Source: JBEDUK01 sp963781595
GTDB lineage: Bacteria > Actinomycetota > UBA4738
DNA: 64,000 bases
Reading direction: 5' to 3'
Assembly (NCBI GenBank): GCA_963781595.1
Contig: CAWAGG010000006.1
Location: 1,612,001 to 1,676,000, forward strand
Below the pieces are notes generated by a model. The model ran no database searches. It saw only the letters and a list, made by a program, of their open reading frames with translations, and had not been told where the DNA came from. Below are positions 29,606 to 39,100 of the stretch, in pieces. How positions within the stretch are numbered: position 1 is the stretch's first letter; each line of letters begins with the position of its first letter. Position numbers and translations under genes: made by a program.

Positions 29606-29634
29606 CGCTCTCGTCCCCGCCGAGGGCCGGCGGC

Positions 29635-30867
29635 CTACGGCTCGAACCGCCGCATCGCGACGACGGCGTTCTGGCCGCCGAAGCCGAACGAATTGGACAT
29701 CGCCAAACGGACGTCCGCGCGCCTCGCCTCGTTCGGCACGTAGTCGAGGTCGCAGTCGGGGTCCTGGGTCCGGTAGTTGATCGTCGGGGGGATCACGCCC
29801 TCGGTGATGGCCAGCGCGATCACGCCGGCCTCGACCGCGCCGGCCGCGCCCAGCAGGTGACCCGTCATGGACTTCGTCGAGGACACGGCGACCCGGTACG
29901 CGTGGTCGCCCAGCGCCTTCTTGATCGCTTGGGTCTCGGCCGCGTCGTTCAGCTGCGTGGAGGTCCCGTGCGCGTTGATGTAGTCGACGGCGTCGGGCGG
30001 CTCGCCGGCCGACGACAGCGCCCCCTCGATCGCCTGGACGGCGCCGAGGCCCTCGGGCTGCGGTGCGGTGATGTGGTACGCGTCGGCGGAGGCGCCGTAC
30101 CCGCAGACCTCGGCGTAGATCCGGGCGCCGCGCGTCTGCGCGCGTTCGGCCTCCTCGAGGACCACGGACCCCGCGCCCTCGGACAGGACGAACCCGTCGC
30201 GATCGTCGTCGAACGGCCGGCTCGCGTGCTCGAAGTCGGGGTTCCGCGTGAGCGCCTGCATCTGCGCGAAGGCCGACACCGTGACGGGCAGGACCGACGC
30301 CTCGGTCCCGCCGGCGATGCACGTGTCGGCGAGGCCGTCGCGCACGTACCGGAACGCCTCGCCCACCGCGTGGGCGCCGGCGGCGCACGCGGTCGTGATG
30401 CACGTGTTCGGCCCGGTGAAGCCGAGCTCCATCGCGACGAGGCCCGCCGAAGCGTTCGGCATCAGCTGGGGGACCATGAACGGGCTCACCCGACCTGGGC
30501 CCTTCTCCAGGAACACGAGGTGCTGCGCCAGCAGGCTCTCGAGCCCGCCGACGCCCGTCGAGAACACGATCCCGGTGCGGGCGGGATCGACCTCGGGCTC
30601 GCCGGCGTCGGCCCACGCGAGCTTCGCCGCCGCGATCGCCAGGTGCGAGACGCGATCGAACTTGCGGGCCTCGCGGTGTGAGATCCAGTCCGTGACCTCG
30701 AAGTCCAGGACCTCGCCGGCGATCTTCACGGGCAGGTCGTCATGCGGCTCCCACCGGCGGATCGGCCCGACGCCGCCGCGCCCGTCGCACAGCGCGTCCC
30801 AGAACGGGCGCACGCCGGTCCCGACCGGCGTGACCGGTCCGATCCCGGTGACCACGACGCGGCGCAT
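29635..30867 (-). CDS. fabF: 3-oxoacyl-[acyl-carrier-protein] synthase II
   Basis: A 410-residue condensing enzyme elongating acyl-ACP with malonyl-ACP. The Cys-His-His triad is in TTACAAGAH, NAHGTST and KSMTGHLLGAAG; the C-terminus SNSFGFGGQNAVV is typical. Starts with ATG (MRRVVVTGIG), 40 bases after acpP. Part of fabD-fabH-fabG-acpP-fabF. Confidence 0.96.
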   Translation of the reverse strand: MRRVVVTGIGPVTPVGTGVRPFWDALCDGRGGVGPIRRWEPHDDLPVKIAGEVLDFEVTDWISHREARKFDRVSHLAIAAAKLAWADAGEPEVDPARTGIVFSTGVGGLESLLAQHLVFLEKGPGRVSPFMVPQLMPNASAGLVAMELGFTGPNTCITTACAAGAHAVGEAFRYVRDGLADTCIAGGTEASVLPVTVSAFAQMQALTRNPDFEHASRPFDDDRDGFVLSEGAGSVVLEEAERAQTRGARIYAEVCGYGASADAYHITAPQPEGLGAVQAIEGALSSAGEPPDAVDYINAHGTSTQLNDAAETQAIKKALGDHAYRVAVSSTKSMTGHLLGAAGAVEAGVIALAITEGVIPPTINYRTQDPDCDLDYVPNEARRADVRLAMSNSFGFGGQNAVVAMRRFEP

Positions 30868-30907
30868 CGTTGCGTTCGTCTCCGTGCGAGCGCGCGATCG
30901 TGCGCCG

Positions 30908-31159
30908 CTAGGCGCTGACCCCGAGCTTGCCGGCGATCAGGTCGACGGCCTCACCGATGGTCTTGACGTCCTCCATCTCGTCCTCGTCGATCGAGGTCTC
31001 GAACGCCTCCTCGAGCTCCAGGATCACCTCGACCAGCTCGAGCGAATCCGCGTCGAGGTCCTCGGTGAACCTGGTCGCGGCCGTCATCTGCGAGGGGTCC
31101 CGGTCGAACCGCTCGCCGAGGATCGAGCACACCTTGGTCTGGATCTCAGCCTTGTCCAT
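30908..31159 (-). CDS. acpP: Acyl carrier protein
   Basis: An 83-residue acidic carrier. DADSLELVEV holds the Ser that receives 4'-phosphopantetheine. ATG at 31159 chosen, with GGGAGGAACG before it; an upstream in-frame start 11 codons earlier adds a basic stretch foreign to ACPs. Carries intermediates for the neighbouring Fab enzymes. Confidence 0.95.
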   Translation of the reverse strand: MDKAEIQTKVCSILGERFDRDPSQMTAATRFTEDLDADSLELVEVILELEEAFETSIDEDEMEDVKTIGEAVDLIAGKLGVSA

Positions 31160-31282
31160 CGTTCCTCCCGCTCGTGCTGAACGCCCTGCCACGGTCCTCG
31201 GTCCACGCGAGGGCCCGCGCGCTCGGCACAGGCTACAGGCTCAGGCGCCCGACATCCCTCCCGCGCGGGCGGCGCCGGTCGG

Positions 31283-32032
31283 TCATGCCGTCAGCCCTCC
31301 GTCGACGGCGATCACGGCGCCGGTGACGAAGGACGCGGCGGGCGAGGCGAGGAACGCCACGACCGATGCGATCTCCGCTGCGGTGCCGTAGCGTCCTGCC
31401 GGGGTCAACGAGACGTACGCCTCCCGCACGTCCTCCGGCAGTCCTTCAGTGAGCCGGGTCTCGACGAACCCCGGACAGATCGCGTTCACCGTGATGCCGC
31501 GATTGCCGTACTCACGGGCGAGCGACCGGGTCATCCCGATCAGCCCGGCCTTCGACGCGGAGTAGGCGCTCTGGCCGGCGTTGCCGCGCAGCGCCGCCGC
31601 CGACGCGACGTTGACGATCCGGCCCCACCGGGCCTTCATCATGCCGCGGAGCGCGCGCTTCGAGCAGAGGAACGAACCCTTGAGGTTCGTGTCGATCGTC
31701 GCGTCCCATGCCTCGAGCGAGTACGCGATCGCCAGGCCGTCCTTCGTGTACCCGGCGTTGTTCACGAGGATCCCGACCGGCCCGAGTTCGGCCTCGACCT
31801 CCTTGAAGGCCTGGTCGACCGAGGCATCGTCGGCGACGTCCATCGCGAGGGCGATCGCGCGGCCGCCGGCCTCGGTGATCGTCGCGACGGCCTCGCCTGC
31901 GCCGTCGGGGTCCGAGCGGTACGTGAGGGCGACCGGGTGGCCGGCCGACCCGAGCAGCTCGGCCGACGCGCGGCCGATCCCACGGGAAGCCCCGGTGACG
32001 ATCGCCGCCCGGGCCGAGCCGTCGTCGGTCAC
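31283..32032 (-). CDS. fabG: 3-oxoacyl-[acyl-carrier-protein] reductase
   Basis: A 249-residue short-chain dehydrogenase using NADPH. TGASRGIGRA is the nucleotide loop, NNAGYTKD the structural motif, and Ser, YSASK (Tyr-x-x-x-Lys) the catalytic residues. GTG start at 32032 overlaps the fabH stop (GTGA). Reduces beta-ketoacyl-ACP in the FAS-II cycle. Confidence 0.95.
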   Translation of the reverse strand: MTDDGSARAAIVTGASRGIGRASAELLGSAGHPVALTYRSDPDGAGEAVATITEAGGRAIALAMDVADDASVDQAFKEVEAELGPVGILVNNAGYTKDGLAIAYSLEAWDATIDTNLKGSFLCSKRALRGMMKARWGRIVNVASAAALRGNAGQSAYSASKAGLIGMTRSLAREYGNRGITVNAICPGFVETRLTEGLPEDVREAYVSLTPAGRYGTAAEIASVVAFLASPAASFVTGAVIAVDGGLTA

Positions 32033-33072
32033 TCGGACCCTCCGCTGCCGGCGGGCGCCGGACCGGCCGACCAGCGGAACAGGTTCGCGCCCCACGCGAG
32101 GCCGGCCCCGAACGCGGTCGTCAGCACCAGGTCGCCGGGGCGCAGGCGCCCGGCCCGCCACGCGCGGTCCATCGCGACGGGGATCGACGCCGCCGAGGTG
32201 TTCCCGACCCACTCCATGTCGACGAACACCCGGGACGTATCCACATGCAGTCGCTCGCCGACCGCCGCGATGATCCGGGCGTTCGCCTGGTGGGGGATCA
32301 CCACGTCGACGTCCTCGGTCGAAAGGCCGTTCTTCTCCAGGAGCGCCCGGCATGCGTTCGTCATGCCGACCACCGCCTTCTTGAACACGGCCTGCCCGTT
32401 CTGCATCGCGATCGTGTGTCGGTTCGCGGCGACGGTCTCCGGCGTGGTCGGCTCCTCGGTGCCTCCGGCCGGGATCGTGAGCAACTCGTAGGCCGCTCCG
32501 TCGAGGTGCATCGAGGAATCGATCACGCCCGGCCCGTCCGACGGCTCCAGCACGACGGCCCCGGCGCCGTCGCCGAAGAGCACGCACGTCGTCCGGTCGT
32601 GCAGGTTCAGCACCCGCGACAGGACCTCCGCGCCGATCAGCAGCACCCGGTCGGCGGCGCCGCTCTCGATGAACGCCGAACCGGTGGACATGCCGTAGAT
32701 GAACCCGGCGCAGGCGGCGTTCATGTCGAACGCGGGGCAGGCGATCCCGAGGTTCCGCTGGACGGCCGCGGCGGTGGCCGGGAGCGGCCGGTCCGGGGTG
32801 CAGGTCGCCACGATGATCAGGTCGATCGCGTCCGCCGAGACGCCCGCGCCCTCCAGGGCACGGCGTGCCGCGGTGGTCGCGAGCGAGGCGGTCGTCTCGC
32901 CCTCCCCGGCGAAGCGGCGTTCCTTGATGCCCGTGCGCTCCTGGATCCACGCGTCCGACGTATCGACGAGGTCCTCGAAGAAGGCGTTCGGCACGATCCG
33001 CGAGGGCAGCGCCGAACCGGCCCCGGAGATCGTCGCGTACCGCCTCGGCGCCTCGCGGGATGATCGCGTCAT
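32029..33072 (-). CDS. fabH: 3-oxoacyl-[acyl-carrier-protein] synthase III
   Basis: A 347-residue initiating condensing enzyme. The triad is Cys in NAACAGFIYG, His in PHQANARII and Asn in WVGNTSAASI. ATG at 33072 overlaps the stop of the biotinyl-like gene (ATGA). Starts fatty acid synthesis from an acyl-CoA primer. Confidence 0.95.
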   Translation of the reverse strand: MTRSSREAPRRYATISGAGSALPSRIVPNAFFEDLVDTSDAWIQERTGIKERRFAGEGETTASLATTAARRALEGAGVSADAIDLIIVATCTPDRPLPATAAAVQRNLGIACPAFDMNAACAGFIYGMSTGSAFIESGAADRVLLIGAEVLSRVLNLHDRTTCVLFGDGAGAVVLEPSDGPGVIDSSMHLDGAAYELLTIPAGGTEEPTTPETVAANRHTIAMQNGQAVFKKAVVGMTNACRALLEKNGLSTEDVDVVIPHQANARIIAAVGERLHVDTSRVFVDMEWVGNTSAASIPVAMDRAWRAGRLRPGDLVLTTAFGAGLAWGANLFRWSAGPAPAGSGGSE

Positions 33073-33410
33073 CGTCCGTCTTCCGGATCGGCCGGCGGCG
33101 CCGGGGCCGACTCGTCGAGCCACACGAGCGGCTGACCGGGGGCGACGGGCTCGCCGTCTCGCACGAGCACGCCAGCGACCCGTGCCTCGCTCGGCGCGCG
33201 GACCTCGTGGACCACCTGGCCGTTCTGGACGAGGGCGATCGCCTGGCCCGGCGAGACCCACTCCTCGCCGTCGTGGAACCGCGAGGGCGGCAGCAGCCGG
33301 AGGCGCCCGCCCGCCGGCGAGACGACCATCCGGACGGGCAGGCCCAGGGACTCGCCGACGCTGGACTCGTGGACGACTTGGGGCCGAAGGTTCTTCGCGG
33401 CGTTCGCCAT
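33069..33410 (-). CDS. Biotinyl/lipoyl-fold protein without the modification lysine
   Basis: A 113-residue protein. Residues about 27-99 align by eye with the biotin carboxyl carrier domain: RMVVSPAGGRLRLLPPS matches the SPMVGTFY-PSP start, and VRAPSEARVAGVLVRDGEPV the second half. Where carrier proteins have EAMKM this one has QNGQV (62-66), so Gln replaces the biotinylated Lys. It cannot be a normal AccB. It lies between fabD and fabH with ATGA overlap to fabH, so it may be a structural or regulatory partner of carboxylase or FAS enzymes; that role is inferred. ATG with AGAGGGGAA upstream. Confidence 0.8.
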   Translation of the reverse strand: MANAAKNLRPQVVHESSVGESLGLPVRMVVSPAGGRLRLLPPSRFHDGEEWVSPGQAIALVQNGQVVHEVRAPSEARVAGVLVRDGEPVAPGQPLVWLDESAPAPPADPEDGR

Positions 33411-33436
33411 CTGGTTCCCCTCTCGCGGGGGGAATC

Positions 33437-34366
33437 CTACTCCGCTCGCGACGAGATCCCGAGGGCGGTCTCGCGGACCACGTCCGGAGAGCCGGTGGCG
33501 ACGACGGTGGCGCCGGGCACGGCCCGGCGAGCGAGCTTCGAGAGCACGTCACCCGGGCCCGTTTCGATGAACACGGTCGCGCCGAGGCCATCCATCGCCT
33601 TGAGCGTCGCGTCCCAGCGCACGGGCGATACGAGGTGCCGCGACAGCAGGTCCCGCAGCTCGAGCGGTTGCTGCGTCGGTCGGGCGCTCACGTTCGGGAC
33701 GATCGTGAATGCGGGCTGGCGGAAGTCGACCTTCGAGATCGCCTCCCGCACCGTCGCCAGCGCCGGCTCCATCAGCGGCGAATGGAAGGCGCCCGCCACG
33801 TTCAGCCGGATCGCCTTCGCGCCGCGCGTTCGGGCGAGCGCCTCGGCCTTCTCGATCGCAGGGACCGAGCCGGAGAGCACCGTCTGCTTGGGGCTGTTCT
33901 CGTTCGCGACCGCCAGGATGTCGCCCCGGCCGGCGATCGCGCACACCTCGTGTGCTTCCTCGGGCGACAGGCCGATCAGCGCCGTCATCGCCCCTGGGTT
34001 CTCCCTCGACGCGACGCCCATCGCCTCGGCGCGGGCGGCCAGCGCCGCGAGTCCCGGTTCCAGGTCGACCGCCTGGGCCGCCACCAGAGCCGCGTACTCC
34101 CCGAGCGAATGCCCGGCCCCGACGTCGACGGAGACGCCCTCCGCCCGCAGGACGGCGTAGGCGGCCAGGTCGCAGGCGAAGATCGCGGGCTGCACGACCT
34201 CGGTGCGCGTGAGCGCCTCGGGGTCACGGCTGCGCTCGGCGACGTCCCAGCCCAGCACGTGGGACGCCTGGTCGAGGACCCCCCGGCCGGCCGGATGGTC
34301 CATCCACGGGTCGGCCATGCCCGCGTACTGCGAGCCCTGGCCCGGGAACAGGACGGCAACCTTCAT
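33437..34366 (-). CDS. fabD: Malonyl-CoA:ACP transacylase
   Basis: A 309-residue transacylase loading malonyl onto ACP. VAVLFPGQGSQ at the N-terminus, GHSLGEYAAL with the nucleophilic Ser and GAFHSPLM with the active His. ATG at 34366 chosen at the conserved MKVAVLF start. First gene of the FAS-II operon, divergent from mreB. Confidence 0.95.
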   Translation of the reverse strand: MKVAVLFPGQGSQYAGMADPWMDHPAGRGVLDQASHVLGWDVAERSRDPEALTRTEVVQPAIFACDLAAYAVLRAEGVSVDVGAGHSLGEYAALVAAQAVDLEPGLAALAARAEAMGVASRENPGAMTALIGLSPEEAHEVCAIAGRGDILAVANENSPKQTVLSGSVPAIEKAEALARTRGAKAIRLNVAGAFHSPLMEPALATVREAISKVDFRQPAFTIVPNVSARPTQQPLELRDLLSRHLVSPVRWDATLKAMDGLGATVFIETGPGDVLSKLARRAVPGATVVATGSPDVVRETALGISSRAE

Positions 34367-34396
34367 GGTGTCGTTACAGGCTACCCCTCCGGCGGG

Positions 34397-34467
34397 ACCC
34401 GTCCGAGAGCCCCTCCTAGAGGTCAACGATACCTTCAGACATTTCTCCTGTGAAACCCGTCCGAGAG
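34397..34467. repeat. 13-bp direct repeat pair between fabD and mreB
   Basis: ACCCGTCCGAGAG occurs at 34397-34409 and again at 34455-34467, both in the divergent fabD/mreB spacer. They may be regulator binding sites for either transcript. Confidence 0.45.
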
Positions 34468-34512
34468 AGCCAAAAATGCACGTCGGAGGCTGGTTCCCAG
34501 GTTGCCATCGGT

Positions 34513-34518
34513 TAGGCT
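34513..34518 (+). promoter_or_regulatory. -10 box of mreB
   Basis: TAGGCT, 21 bases before the ATG at 34540, which has its own AAAGGGAG ribosome binding site. Unlike tig and valS this transcript has a short leader. Confidence 0.45.
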
Positions 34519-34539
34519 CCTCCTGTAGAAAGGGAGCAG

Positions 34540-35620
34540 ATGCGCAGGGTTGGCTCTCGACCGCTTCCTCCAAGACGGCCCCCAAGGATCCCGGCCTGAC
34601 CGGATTCCTGGGCCGTGACATGGCCGTCGACCTCGGGACGGCGAACACCCTCGTCTACGTCCGGGGCCGCGGGATCGTCCTGAACGAGCCATCCGTCGTG
34701 GCCATGAACACGTCGAACGGCGCGATCCTGGCGGTCGGCTCCGAGGCGAAGCGGATGATCGGGCGCACGCCGTCCCACATCCGGGCCATCCGGCCCCTGA
34801 AGGACGGCGTGATCGCCGACTTCGACATCACCGAGAAGATGCTCCGGTACTTCATCCAGAAGGTGCACTCGCGCCGGTTCCTGGCCAAGCCCCGGGTGGT
34901 CGTCTGCGTGCCGTCGGGCATCACCGGCGTCGAGCAGCGGGCGGTCGAGGAGGCGACGATCTCCGCCGGCGCGCGGGCCGCGTACATCATCGAGGAGCCG
35001 ATGGCCGCCGCGATCGGCGCCGGCCTGCCGATCCACGAGCCCAGCGGCAACATGGTCGTCGACATCGGCGGCGGCACCACCGAGGTCGCCGTGATCTCGC
35101 TGGGCGGCATCGTCACGGCGACGTCGAGTCGCGTCGGCGGCGACGAGCTGGACGAGGCGATCATCGCGCTACGTCAAGAAGGAGTATTCGGTGGCCTGCT
35201 GGGCGAGCGCACGGCCGAGGCGATCAAGCTGCCACTCGGCTCGGCCTTCCCCATGCCCGAGGACCTGATCGCCGAGATCAAGGGCCGAGACCTGGTGAGC
35301 GGGCTGCCGAAGACGATCCACGTGACCTCCGAGGAGATCCGGCGGGCGATCGAGGAGCCGGTCAACGCGATCGTCGACGCGGTGCGCAACACGCTCGACC
35401 GGTGCCCGCCGGAGCTGGCCGCCGACATCATGGACAAGGGCATGGTGCTGACCGGCGGCGGCGCGCTGCTGCAGGGGCTGGACGAGCGCCTGAAGCACGA
35501 GACCGGGATGCCGATCCACGTCGCCGAGAGCCCGCTGTCCTGCGTGGCGATCGGCTCGGGCAAGTGCCTGGAGGAGTTCGAGGTCCTGAAGCGGGTGCTG
35601 ATCTCCTCGGCCGCCGCTAG
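34540..35620 (+). CDS. mreB: Rod shape-determining protein MreB (bacterial actin)
   Basis: Actin-like filament protein directing lateral wall synthesis. GRDMAVDLGTANTLVYVRG is phosphate-1, VDIGGGTTEVAVIS phosphate-2 and MVLTGGGALLQGLD the adenosine motif. The frame is broken near 34555-34565, at 35166 (GCGC), near 35190-35197 and at the end. With four-base codons the gene starts at ATG 34540 (AAAGGGAG upstream), continues through GFLGRDMAVD and ends at TAG 35618, about 357 residues. If no correction is made, the conserved part begins at ATG 34620. Followed by mreC-mreD-mrdA-rodA. Confidence 0.88.
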
Positions 35621-35629
35621 GCCGTCCCG

Positions 35630-36594
35630 ATGGCGCTTACCCGGCGCGCCGGCCGGAACACGCGGCTCCTGGTCGTCAGCCTGGTGATGGTGAGCCTGCT
35701 GACGATCACGCTCGACTACCGGCGGCGGGCCGACCGGGCCCTTCGAGGCGGCGGGCCGCGCGACCTCCTCGGTCGTCTGCGCCGATGCAGGCCGCGGTCG
35801 TCGCGGGTCGTTCCGGCCGGTCGGCGCCTTCTTCCAGGGCTCGGCAACATCGGGTCGCTGCGCTCGGAGAACCGCCAGCTAAGCGGGAGGTCGAGCGCCT
35901 GAAGCCGAGAGCGGGAGCCAGCGACACATCGCAACGGCGAGTTCCGGACCTGCAGAAGCCTGCTGAACTCGAAGGTCGCCTCAACCTGGCCGAGACCGTC
36001 GGGGCCAACGTCGTGGCGTAGAGCATCGGCAACTTCGAATGGACCATCACGATCGACGAGGGCTCCCGCGACGGGGTCGCTGGTCGATCCCGTGTGTCGC
36101 GGCCGACGGGTTGGTCGGGCACGTGACAGGTCTTCGCCGGGACGCGCAGCGTGCAGCTCATCATCGACCCTCGATCGGCGGTGGCGGGGCCGGCTCGCCA
36201 CGACCGGCGAGACGGGGCTTGCTGGTCGGGCAGCGCAACCAGGACCTCCGGATGGAGCTGGTCGCGCCGCGAGGCGGCGGTCGCTCCCGGCGAGCAGGTC
36301 GTGACCTCCGGGTACCAGGGCGGGCCTCTACCCGCCGGGGCTCCCCATCGGGGTGGTGTCCCACGTGTTCACCGACGCCTGGCAGCCTGACGAAGATGAT
36401 CCAGGTTCGACCCGACGGTGGACTTCTCCTCGCTCGAGTTCGTCCTGATCGTGATCGGCACGGGGCCCGCCCCGCCGGGCGGGTTCCCGAGCGCGACCCC
36501 GTCGGCGACGGGCACCCCCACCGAGGCGTCCTCGCCCAGGGGTCGCCGAGCGGATGACTCGCGTCGCAACCGTTCCGCCACGCCGCTCCCGTAG
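35630..36594 (+). CDS. mreC: Rod shape-determining protein MreC
   Basis: Extracytoplasmic scaffold of the elongasome. One N-terminal membrane helix (LLVVSLVMVSLLTITL), a coiled-coil region and the beta-barrel pair follow. The sequence is broken many times, but pieces read clearly: GNIGSLRSENR, NFEWTITIDEGSRDG, VQLIIDP, RLATTGETG, GEQVVTSGYQGG, and a C-terminal Pro/Thr-rich tail. Many repairs are wobble doublings, for example TTCT-TCCA before GGGCTC gives FSGLGNI, GGGC, GTTC and CCCG. Intact gene with consensus errors; boundaries approximate. Confidence 0.8.
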
Positions 36595-36603
36595 ACTCGC
36601 CGG

Positions 36604-37111
36604 GTGCGACGCGTCGTCCTCTGGACCGCGGTCGTCGTCACCGCGCTCGTCCTGCAATCGACGGTGTTCGCACAGGTTCAAGCTGGGCGGGGCGAAACCC
36701 GACCTCGTCTGCCTGGTGACCGTCGTCGCTGGCCTACCTCGAGGGCCCGTCCTCCGGAGCCCTGGCCGGTTTCGCCGGCGGGATGGCCGAGGACTTCCTG
36801 CTGAACCAGCCGAAGGGCATCACCGCGCTGACCCTGACGCTGGTCGGCTACGCCGTGGGCACGATCCGGCAGTACGTCGTCACGCCGAGCCCGTTGATGC
36901 CCGTCGCGATCGTCGGCGGGCGCGACGGCCGCCGGGATCCTGTTCACCAGCTCGTGAGCTTCCTCCTCGGGCAGCGGCGTGGGGCTTCGGCTACGTGATG
37001 CGGGTGGCGCTCTTGACCGGCATCTACAACGCGGTGCTGACGCCGCTGATCTTCCCGCTCGTGCGGCGCCTGATGGAGGGGTCGAAGTCGCGCAAGGTGT
37101 TCCGCATATGA
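36604..37111 (+). CDS. mreD: Rod shape-determining protein MreD
   Basis: Integral membrane protein of the elongasome. GTG start (MRRVVLWTAVVV). Seven four-base codons (first at 36670, GCAC) break the frame; removing one base from each gives 166 residues with four to five helices: LWTAVVVTALVLQSTV, DLVCLVTVVAAYLEG, GITALTLTLVGYAVGT, and the end VRRLMEGSKSRKVFRI. 166 residues is normal for MreD. Ends 37 bases before mrdA. Confidence 0.85.
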
Positions 37112-37148
37112 CGCGCGCCGGCGCGCTCGACGGGGCAGGGGGGCGCCC

Positions 37149-39084
37149 GTGACCCAGCCGCGCACCCGGATCCGCCTCAAGGTCCTCGCCGCGCTGGTGG
37201 CGTGCATGTTCGCGGCCCTCACGACCCGGCTGTGGTTCCTCCAGGTCCTGGCGTCGCCGCAGTTCTCCAAAGAGGCGGCAAGAACCAGTTCGAATTCGTT
37301 CCGGTCGACCCGATCCGCGGGGACATCCTCGACCGCAACGGCGACGTGCTCGCGTCGAACACGTCGACCCTTGCCGTGTTCGTCGACCGTCAGGAGATGG
37401 CGAAGGATCAGGTGCCGAGATCGCCATCCTCGCCGAAGTGCTGGGGATGCCGATGGAGGACATGGTGCACAACGCTCGACAGCCTCCGGTACCTGCCGTA
37501 CGAGCCGGTTCCGATCGCGGTGGACGTTGCGAAGGAGACCGCCTACTACATCGGCGAGCACCAGGCCGAGTTCCCGGGCGTGACGTTACCACCCGATCCC
37601 CGTCCGCGAGTACCCGCGCGGCAGCCTCGCCTCCCACGTGGTCGGATACGACGGGCCAGATCACGCCGGCCGAGCTCGACCTGCCGGCATTCGACGAGCT
37701 ACCAGCTGGGGACGTGGTCGGGCAGGGCGGGCGTGGAGGCCCCTACGAGCGTAGCTGCGCGGGACGCCCGGCCGGCAGGAGATCCAGGTGAACGCCCAGG
37801 GTGAGGTGTTGAACCCCGACTTCGCGCGGATCGCGCCGAAGCCCGGCGACAACGTGGTGCTCTCGATCGACGCGAGCATGCAGCGCCTCGCCGAACGGAG
37901 CCTGGCGCTCGGGATCGGCGCGGCGCGGACCGCGGTCGACACCACGACGGGCCTGCACTACAAGGCCCCGGCGGGCGCCGCCGTCGTCATGGATCCGAAG
38001 ACCGGCCAGGTGCTCGCGCTGGCGTCGAACCCGACCTTCGACCCCACGATCTACATCCACGGGCCGACGAAGAAGGAGGCGGCGGCGCTGACCGATGCCC
38101 GCGGCGAACCAGCCCCTGCTGGACCGCGCCATCGGGGGGCTGTACCCGCCGGGATCGACGTTCAAGCCGTTCATCGCCGCCGCCGCGCTCCACGACCACT
38201 ACGCCGGCCTCAACCGCGCGTACAACTGCCCGGCGCAGTACCTGCCGCCCGGCGATGTGACCGATCCACCGTTCCACAACTGGAACCGGGTGGACTCGGG
38301 GTTCCTGTCGCTCGCGCAGGCGCTCGTGGTCTCCTGCGACACGGTGTTCTACCCGTTCGGGTGGGACTACTGGGTGCACTACATCCGGAGCAACCCGCAC
38401 GACCTGATGATGCAGCGCGACCTCCTGCAGATGGGGTTCGGACGCAGGACCGGCCTCGACTTGGGCGGGGAGTCGGCGGGGGTGATCCCGACGCCCGCGT
38501 ACAAGGAGCGGGTGAACGCTCAGCTCAAGAAGCTCTACGGGAAGGGCTACAAGGCCTACCCGTGGTTCCCGGGCGACTACATCAACATGTCGATCGGCCA
38601 GGGCTACACGCTCGTGACGCCGATGCAGATGGCCGTGGCGTATTCGGCGATCGCGAACGGCGGGAAGGTCCTCGTGCCGCATGTCGCCTGGAAGATCCAG
38701 ACGCCCGACGGGAAGCTCGTGAAGCAGATCAAGCCGACCGTCGTCAGCAGGTTGCCGCTCTCCCAGCAGCAGCTCGGGTACCTCCGCTCGGCGTTGACCG
38801 GCGTCCCCTCGGTGGGCACAGCATCGACCGCGTTCCAGGGGTTCCCGCTCTCGGAGGTCCCCGTGGCCGGGAAGACTGGAACGGCCCAGATCGCGGGCAA
38901 GCAGGACACCTCGTGGTTCTGCGCGATGGCCCCGGCGCCCGATCCGAAGTACGTCGTGTGCGTCATGATCGAACAGGGCGGTCACGGAGCCACCAGCGCT
39001 GCGCCGGTGGTACGGCGGGTCCTCGAGGGGCTGTTCGGCCTGCAGACGACGAGCTCGCTGAACACCACCTCGAGGCAGGACTAG
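37149..39084 (+). CDS. mrdA: Penicillin-binding protein 2 (elongasome transpeptidase)
   Basis: Class B PBP cross-linking side-wall peptidoglycan. An N-terminal helix (LKVLAALVACMFAALTTR), then VPVDPIRGDILDRNG of the pedestal domain. The transpeptidase motifs are GSTFKPF (SxxK), SCDT (SxN-type) and GKTGTAQ (KTG). The first 700 bases carry several frame breaks; from 37790 on the frame is clean except one near 38095. About 640 residues after repair. Works with RodA encoded 16 bases downstream. Confidence 0.88.
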
Positions 39085-39100
39085 GGGAGGGACGACGGCG

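Noticed and set aside
34476..35687. mreB start at the ATG 34476 and end at 35687
   Set aside because: That start lies upstream of the -10 box and gives a Cys/Trp-rich unnatural N-terminus; the end runs past a TAG into mreC. The ATG at 34540 with its own ribosome binding site and the TAG at 35618 fit better.
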